Shown here: piece after piece, positions 57,466 to 64,000 of the stretch
How the letters are laid out: every line of letters starts with the position of its first letter
How positions within the stretch are numbered: position 1 is the stretch's first letter
NCBI GenBank assembly: GCA_963853835.1
Contig: OY970820.1
Location: 28,296,873 to 28,360,872, forward strand
Direction of reading: 5' to 3'
Source: Calendula officinalis
Taxonomy: Eukaryota; Streptophyta; Magnoliopsida; Asterales; Asteraceae
DNA: 64,000 nucleotides
The notes under the pieces: generated by a model
What the model saw: only the letters and a program-made list of their open reading frames with translations
Told to the model about the DNA's origin: nothing
Database searches by the model: none
Position numbers and translations under genes: made by a program

Positions 57466-60400
57466 TATAGTTTAAGTGAATTAGGTAGGTTTGACCTCCC
57501 TAGTCTTAAGCTATGCTAAGTAGGACCATATGTTTCCATAAGATGTCCATGATTAGTCTTTTGAGACCGTAAAGTATAAAGTATAATAGGGTTGATCCCT
57601 AAGGGAAATGTCATGTTTTGATCTTTATGGGTTGTATTCGACTGTTGAGTCGAGTGTTCGAATATTGGTTGTTGGATATATTGGTATAACAAAAAGGTGA
57701 AAACGAGAAGAGGATGAGCTCCTCTAATTCAAGAAGAGAAATTATAATTAAGTTTCGTCATATCGCGGTGATGATGGAGAGGGTTCCGGTTTAGATATAA
57801 CCCGACCCCGTTAATTTGGGAATTACCCGGAATATGTTTAATCAGATGAAAGAAGTAGTGAATAAAGATGTGATTCTGAATTGGAAGAAATGGAAGGATG
57901 TCCATTCGTGACATTCATGGGTTGTAAACCGATGCGTATTTGGGAAGTTCCGAGCCGAAGGTGACGGTTCGGTGGGTTCGTGAAACTGAGCAAGTGCTAA
58001 GGAGTAGCAAGTGTTAGTAGGGAGATGTGGTGACTTCTACGGTTCGTCTTCTGATGGGTGATGCGTCGTCACGGTGGAATGCGATGTTCGAAGCAATGAA
58101 AAAGAGAGTATGATACAAGATGTCGGGGAAGGAGTTCTCGAGTAGACCAACGGTGGAAGTTTTGTTTCGAAGGAGTAGTTGAAAGAGTTGCTAATAGAGT
58201 CTCTTGTTAGGAATATGGAGGAAGTGATTCATCAAAGGATCCAAGAATCATCAGCAAGTGGAGAAAAGAGGAAGCTCGATGGTGGTTGGAGGCAACAAAG
58301 AAAGAAAATTCATTTACAGTTCGGCGATTCATGTTGATGTGGAAAGTGCAAAGTGTGGTAAGTTTCCTCAATTATAAAATTGATGGTATGAGGTTCGTGG
58401 TTTATTGGTTAATTGTCGCACAATTTGGTGCTTAAATGAAAGGGTATGTATAAGTATAGGTAAGTCGTTTGGTGTGGAACTGTACTCGGGGAACGGTTTC
58501 CCCGATTTGTTATGTGTGAAGGTATGATATACCTGGGTGAGTTGGCGATTGGTATGTCGCGGATAGTTAGGATATTAAAAGATATTTGATCCGGGAATGG
58601 TAAATGATGTCAATGAAAGGATGGTAGTACGCGGAAGTACTAAGACTTAGTGAGAATGGTATATATGGATGGGAAACCATATAAGAAAAATGTTCAAAAG
58701 TAAAATTGTAGCATTCTGCGGGAATGATGATGGTGATGTGCTATCATCATATGATAATGGTAAAGAAAACAATGGTTAAAGATAAAGTGAGGTCTTAAAA
58801 ACTCTTAAATAGAAAATATGTGGAAAAGAGTAAGCGTCGGGAACGCCAAATTTAATCGAAAATAGTTGAGTAAAAGTTGACAATTAGTCATGACAAAAAT
58901 TTGTATCATGGATGATGGATTCGATGCTAAGGGTAAAAGGATAATTAATGGTAAAATGTCCTAGAAATGGTATGCTAAGTCAAGGGTAACAATTAATTAT
59001 TGGAAAAAGGACATTTGAAAAAGTGTGATAGCTTATGTTTGGTTGTGGATCGGAGTCAATTGGTTGACTTGAGTTGACCGGGTGATTCGGTAAAATATGG
59101 ATAATGGAATGAAATGGTGGTTACCTAAGTAGTGAAAGAAAGATTGGAAATTTAATAATGAGAAAATGAATCGACTAAAGACGATTGATAAATGAATAGA
59201 TTGGTGGAAAGGACTAGATATGATTATGTGTATACCATACGGTATAAAGGTATAAGTGGGAGTAATGGTCTATGAAAGACATATGATTTTAGGAAGGTAA
59301 TAATATGTGATATTTGGGGAAATGTAAATTGAATAGAGAATGTGATTAGTTATGAAAGAAAATGATAGCATGATGCTAAGTGAATGATGCATACATGAAT
59401 TGTATGCAAGATAGAATGGTATTGTATGGATTTCGTTAGATCGGAGGCTTTCCGATTAATGAGATTGTATGAGTCACTTTGGATTGGAGGCTTTCCGATC
59501 ATTGTGACAGTTTGGATCTTGATGGGTTGGAGGTTTTCCGATCATCTCGATGTGATAGTTAAAGTATGATAAGATGTGTCAGTAATGTGATGTATGTAAC
59601 TGACATATATAGAGCCGTGTGAATAATTATTGCTATAATAAGTGGAAAATGAGGACTTGGGTTAAAAACACGGGTCGTGTTTAAGTATAAGTATGTGTAG
59701 GAGGTGCCTACAAGTTTGTAGTTTATGAAAAATGGATGCTTATAGGGAGCAAAGTTTGCTAGTAACCAATGAGTGGTGAAAAAAAGGTATAATGGGTGGT
59801 TAGGCCACAATTGGATATGATCGAGGCTCTAGAGCCGGTAATCGGAAATTTCAGGTATGGTACAAGGATATTTGAAGGAATTTATAAATGGTATAGGTAA
59901 TTGGACGAAAGTTAAAAAGTAATAGAGATTTGATATCGATTTAAATGAAAATTGTAATCGAGTGTGGAAAATCGAAATCGAGGAAAAAGGGAACAATTGA
60001 GAAAGGAAATTTAGATATTGAAATCGGAAATGAAAAGCTTGGGAAGCGATGCTTTAGTAATAAAGAATATGTGGAATTTAGCAAGGTAAGTTGACTTTAT
60101 TCATAAGTCAAGGTTGGTCAACTAGTGGAATGTTGACTTTAGTCAAATTTGGGTTTTGCCTTTCGTTTAAAAAGGTTAGTCAAGGATAAGAGCATACTAT
60201 ACCATCTGCATGTGTATGATAGTGGTTAAATGGAGTGATGGAAATAATGGTAGTCAAAGGGTACGACTTTGACCGTTGGGTATTTCGAGTTGAATTAGAG
60301 GATCGAGTATGATTGTTGTTGGACCATGAATGTAAGGTCGATTGTAAAGGAATTGATGGTCAATGGAACCACCAGTGGATAAAGAAATTATCAAGGTATG

Positions 60401-60749
60401 GTTGACTTTGTGCTTAAGTCAAGGATTTGGCAATGTTGACAATTTGGTCAAAGCTAGGCATTGACTATCGTTTTGGTCAATTGGCTATTAGTAATGATTG
60501 GGTTATATCGTCCCGATGTAGATAAATGAATTGGTAAAATGATTGAAAATGTTAAGGTCAAGTTGTGAAATTCTGACCCGTTCGGGTATTAGGGACTCAA
60601 GATTGGATTTTTGACCCGTTTGGGTATAACGGAGTCAAGTGGGCATTTAAATGCATAAGTATCGTTGGACCATGATTTGGAGGTGGAATGAGGATTGGAA
60701 ATCCTTGAGTTGATTCCGAGGACGGAATCCTTTTTAAGGGGTGAATAGT
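57466..60749. other. Non-coding interior of second large element
   Basis: No gag-pol motif in any frame. At 59440-59545 a GGAGGCTTTCCGAT word occurs three times. At 60085-60480 TTGAC/GTCAA words are dense. The right end GAGGACGGAATCCTTTT matches the nested element. Confidence 0.65.
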
Positions 60750-63088
60750 TGTAACGACCGGAATTTTCGGTTAATGAATTAAACGGAAATACTGAGGAAT
60801 AAAGGTAGTAAAATGTTTAATCGAGTCTCCGTTGTGTTTTATCGAGTGTTTGGATGTTTGGGACTTGGTGTAACCAAGTATGGGTCAAGACTTGGATGGA
60901 AACAAGTTTAAAAGGCAAGAAACTGACCCAGACAGCCCTCGCGGCGCGAGCCAGGCGCGAGGCAGTCGCGAGGTTGAACAGGAGCTCCAGAGGTGAAACG
61001 CGAGAATCAAGAGTTGAGACAAGAGCCGCGAGCGAAACGCGAGCCAGTCGCGAGCGAAACGCGAGAATCTCGAGTTGAGACAAGAGGCGACGAAACGCGA
61101 GCGAAACGCGAGCGAAACGCGAGGTCTGTATTTCAGCGGCAACCAGCAGGCGAACCCGCGTCACCTCGCGGCGCGAGGTGGGCGCGAGCGGGGCGCGAGA
61201 AGCGTCTGGAATATATAAACTTGTGTGTGAGCTAGGGTTTCATTTCTCATACAACCCCAACACATAGTGCAGCCGATTTGGGAGTGTTCTTGGTCGTTTT
61301 TGGAGCTAAGGAGCTCAAATCTTCATCTTCTTGAAGGATTGAAACATCAAGGGTAAGTATTCTTGATTGTCTTGCTTATCTACCTTGATTGTGAGCTTTG
61401 TATGGGTAAAAATGGTGGTTTGGGGAACCAACCATGTCATCTTTGGGGAAGATGACTAAACATGGGTGTAGAACACTCATTGTAAGCTTGTAATCGATGT
61501 GTACAAGTTGGATTTCGGTTTATTGATGGAAATCTTGAACTAGGGTTTGAGATTCCACCAAGTTGGATGAACTTGGTGGTTAGGAATGTGAATATGGATT
61601 GATTTATAATTAGTTATGGATAATAACTAGTTATTTTGATGATATTGATGGTAGGTCAAGAAGACCTAAAGATTGGTGACATTTCACAAGTCTGATAGCA
61701 AGGATTCGTGTTGGTAGACACGATTTGGAGTTAGCTTGGCTAAGGTGAGTACATGAGACTTTTACTGGGTACATAGCAAATGATTTTGAAAACTATGATG
61801 TTTTAAGAGTCTTTATTAATAAACGTTTTAATAAAGATATGATTGATATGATGAGAAAATGCTAGTATTTGACTGTTTTAGTATATCTAAACGATTGTTG
61901 ATTTTGAAAGAGATTTTGATAATGAATAGTAATTAGTGAGTTTTCATAAATAAGATGTATGAATAAGGATAATGATTTAAAAGAGCTTGATAATCGGTTT
62001 ATTAATAATTTGTATTAATAAAGCTTGAGACAATGATTTTTATGTAATAAGTATCGATTAGTATATTATACTAATGAAAGTAGTTATTGAATTACTAAGA
62101 GAATAAGTAACAAGTGACTAGTAATAAACGTGTATTCTAGTCAAAGAAGAGTCAAAGTAAGATGATTTCTATAAAAGATAAATATGTTTTAAATTAGTAA
62201 AGGACTTGGTAAAGTCAATGTTGAAACTGAATAAGTAATGAGAAAGATATGATAACTTAGAATAGAGGTATTCTAATAAATGATAGAAATGATGAAAGGA
62301 GCTGATGCTCATATGTGATGAATGGAGCTGAGGCTCATATGTGATGAATGAGATATCCGGAATAAGACCGCCCAGAAATGGGGGAGCATGAGACGTCTAC
62401 TTGGGGTGGTACCTCCCTGCGCAAAGAGTAGAATGTCACAGTTTACGACACCCAAAGATGGGTGAGCATGACGACCCGGGAACGGGGAGAGCTTATGAAT
62501 CTCGGTAAGATGGGGGTTCCCAATTACCTTGATAGTTTACCTATGACGTCCCATATCGGGAGAGTTGGCTTCGGAGAGGTCCGTTGCATATGTGATAAAG
62601 AAAGTGTAAGTTTGGAGATAACTTACAAGTATGTGATTAGGCGATGAGTAAGCTTATGGTAAGCTTATTAGTTTAAACGGTTAAATGAATAGAAGATGAA
62701 TTATGAATTAATAAGAAATGATAAGGATAAGTATTTTTGATATTATAAATATTATTTTATAAATCTTTTGAGAATGGGTCGATAACCCATGTATCTCACG
62801 AGACTATTTTGTCTCACGTACTACTTTGTTTTTGGCTATGTACTCAGGTTCAGGATCGTTGGATTAGAGGGTCGCGTTAGAAGTGGCCTAGTGTTGGTTA
62901 GCTCGGGAGCTCGTAGGTAGTTCTCGTTTATCCTATGGTTATGATATTATCTTTGTAACACCGGATTTTTATAACTCTGATAAATGTTTTAAGGGTTTTT
63001 GTTAAACCGTATTTTGGGAACTTTGGACATTGTAATATTTTTATTAAAAATATAATTTAAAAGGTGTTTTGAAAATTGAGGTGTTACA
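60750..63088 (+). repeat. 3' LTR of second large element
   Basis: 2,339 bp, about four substitutions from the 5' LTR (seen near 61688, 62176, 62783 and 62868). Confidence 0.93.
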
Positions 63089-63093
63089 TTCAA

Positions 63094-63346
63094 CTTTCCT
63101 CATTAAAACACCACTCACAAACTTTCTACCTCTTCATTTCTGTCTATCACAAGACACATGACACAACATTACTTTTCCACTTTTCAAGTTAATCACCAAA
63201 ATGGAAACTTCTTTTTGCTTTTTCTTTTCTTCTCAAACCAAGGTCATTGACCATCAAAATATGTTTGAAAATCCATCTTTTTAAGTCTTGGAAGACTTGT
63301 TACTTCTCTGCACACTCTCATTCTACTAGCAAAGTTGTGCTCATAC
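63094..63346. other. Host DNA right of the LARD insertion
   Basis: No gene. Leads into the palindrome satellite. Confidence 0.5.
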
Positions 63347-64000
63347 AATCACATGTGATTTTGTAAAGCGAATCACTTGTGATTTGTTTTTTTATCAACC
63401 TCCCCTGTTTTTAAGCAAACAAATCACATGTGATTCGCTTAGCAACCTCACATGAATCAGTTAAATAACGTAAAACACACAATCACATGTGATTTTGTAA
63501 AGCGAATCACTTGTGATTTGTTTCTTACCAACCTCCCCTGTTTTTAAGCAAACAAATCACATGTGATTCGCTTAGCAACCTCACATGAATCAGTCAAATA
63601 ACAAAAAGCACACAATCACATGTAATTTTGTAAAGCGAATCACTTGTGATTTGTTTCTTACCAACCTCCCCTATTTTTAAGCAAACAAATCACATGTGAT
63701 TCGCTTAGCAACCTCACATGAATCAGTCATATAACGTAAAGCACACAATCACATGTGATTTTGTAAAGCGAATCACTTGTGATTTGTTTCTTATCAACTC
63801 CCCCTGTTTTTAAGCAAACAAATCACATGTGATTCGCTTAGAAACATCACATGAATCAGTCAAATAACGTAAAGCACACAATCACATGTGATTTTGTAAA
63901 GTGAATCACTTGTGATTTTTTCTTATCAACCTGCCATGTTTTTAAGCAAACAAATCACATGTGATTCGCTTAGCAACCTCACATGAATCAGTCAAATAAC
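63347..64000. repeat. 133-bp tandem satellite carrying the AATCACATGTGATT palindrome
   Basis: Five units start at 63347, 63481, 63614, 63747 and 63880 (period 133-134 bp) and the array runs off the window. Each unit has AATCACATGTGATT twice and AATCACTTGTGATT once. The second and third form a longer inverted repeat: AAGCGAATCACTTGTGATTT against AAATCACATGTGATTCGCTT, about 36 bp apart. Nine exact 14-bp palindromes are present. One copy (63614) has GTAATT. Confidence 0.95.

Larger units (their letters stand above)
55112..63088 (+). mobile_element. Second large non-autonomous LTR element (LARD-type), 8.0 kb
   Basis: LTRs 55112-57450 and 60750-63088, both 2,339 bp, TGTAACGACCGG...GGTGTTACA, with the target duplication TTCAA (55107-55111 and 63089-63093). 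PBS TGGTATCAGAGC at 57454-57465. The 3.3-kb interior lacks coding motifs. I saw about four differences between the LTRs, so insertion is very recent. Shares PBS context, LTR ends and several internal LTR blocks with the element at 15693-23815 but is a different family. Confidence 0.92.

Overview
The window is eukaryotic nuclear DNA from a flowering plant. It has spliced genes with GT/GC-AG introns, CrRLK1L and ABCB20-type proteins, telo-box/site II signals at a ribosomal-protein gene, and dense plant transposons. A Ty1/copia element with an extra ORF after pol, of a kind I know from Asteraceae (Tanacetum/Artemisia-like) sequences, and 'GACCCGTTT' intron repeats point to an Asteraceae-like eudicot. 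That placement is inference.

Layout. 1-1843: MULE (MuDR-type) transposase, open from the window edge, with 10-residue repeats and one in-frame stop. 1980-2850: small unknown ORFs and GC-rich repeats. 3242-3370: foldback MITE. 3660-5792: two adjacent PIF/Harbinger derivatives, one keeping the start of what may be the accessory ORF and the other the transposase start. 6748-6961: fragment of a phosphofructokinase-type gene. 7446-7520: tRNA-derived SINE-like unit. 7713-10196 (-): intact single-exon THESEUS1-like receptor kinase. 11704-30979 (-): Ty1/copia element with gag, pol and a long third ORF, split by a nested non-autonomous element (15693-23815). 32539-38611 (-): 11-exon ABCB6/ABCB20-type transporter. 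40718-41030: Stowaway MITE. 41844-46608 (-): gag-only Gypsy-type element (TR-GAG). 48237-49273 (-): RPL23A. 50619-51742 (-): TSR2-like gene with an apparent 2-bp frameshift. 52168-52429: second Stowaway. 52819-54222: short unknown gene whose intron is packed with a 14-bp palindrome. 55112-63088: second large non-autonomous LTR element. 63347-64000: tandem array of 133-bp units carrying the same palindrome.

The four host-like genes are unrelated in function (wall-integrity signalling, auxin-type transport, ribosome structure, ribosome biogenesis), so there is no operon or cluster logic. Most of the DNA is transposon-derived. Every LTR element has identifiable 5-bp target duplications (one is 4/5), and LTR divergence counted by eye orders them: copia (about 2%), TR-GAG (about 1.4%), nested element (about 0.5%), 55-63 kb element (about 0.2%).

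The least explained feature is the perfect palindrome AATCACATGTGATT. I count 25 exact copies, all in what was one region before the last insertion. Second is the short motif ATCAGTAGTA, which is scattered through the LTRs, spacers and coding parts of the copia element. Coordinates, splice sites and counts were read by hand. No database search was run.
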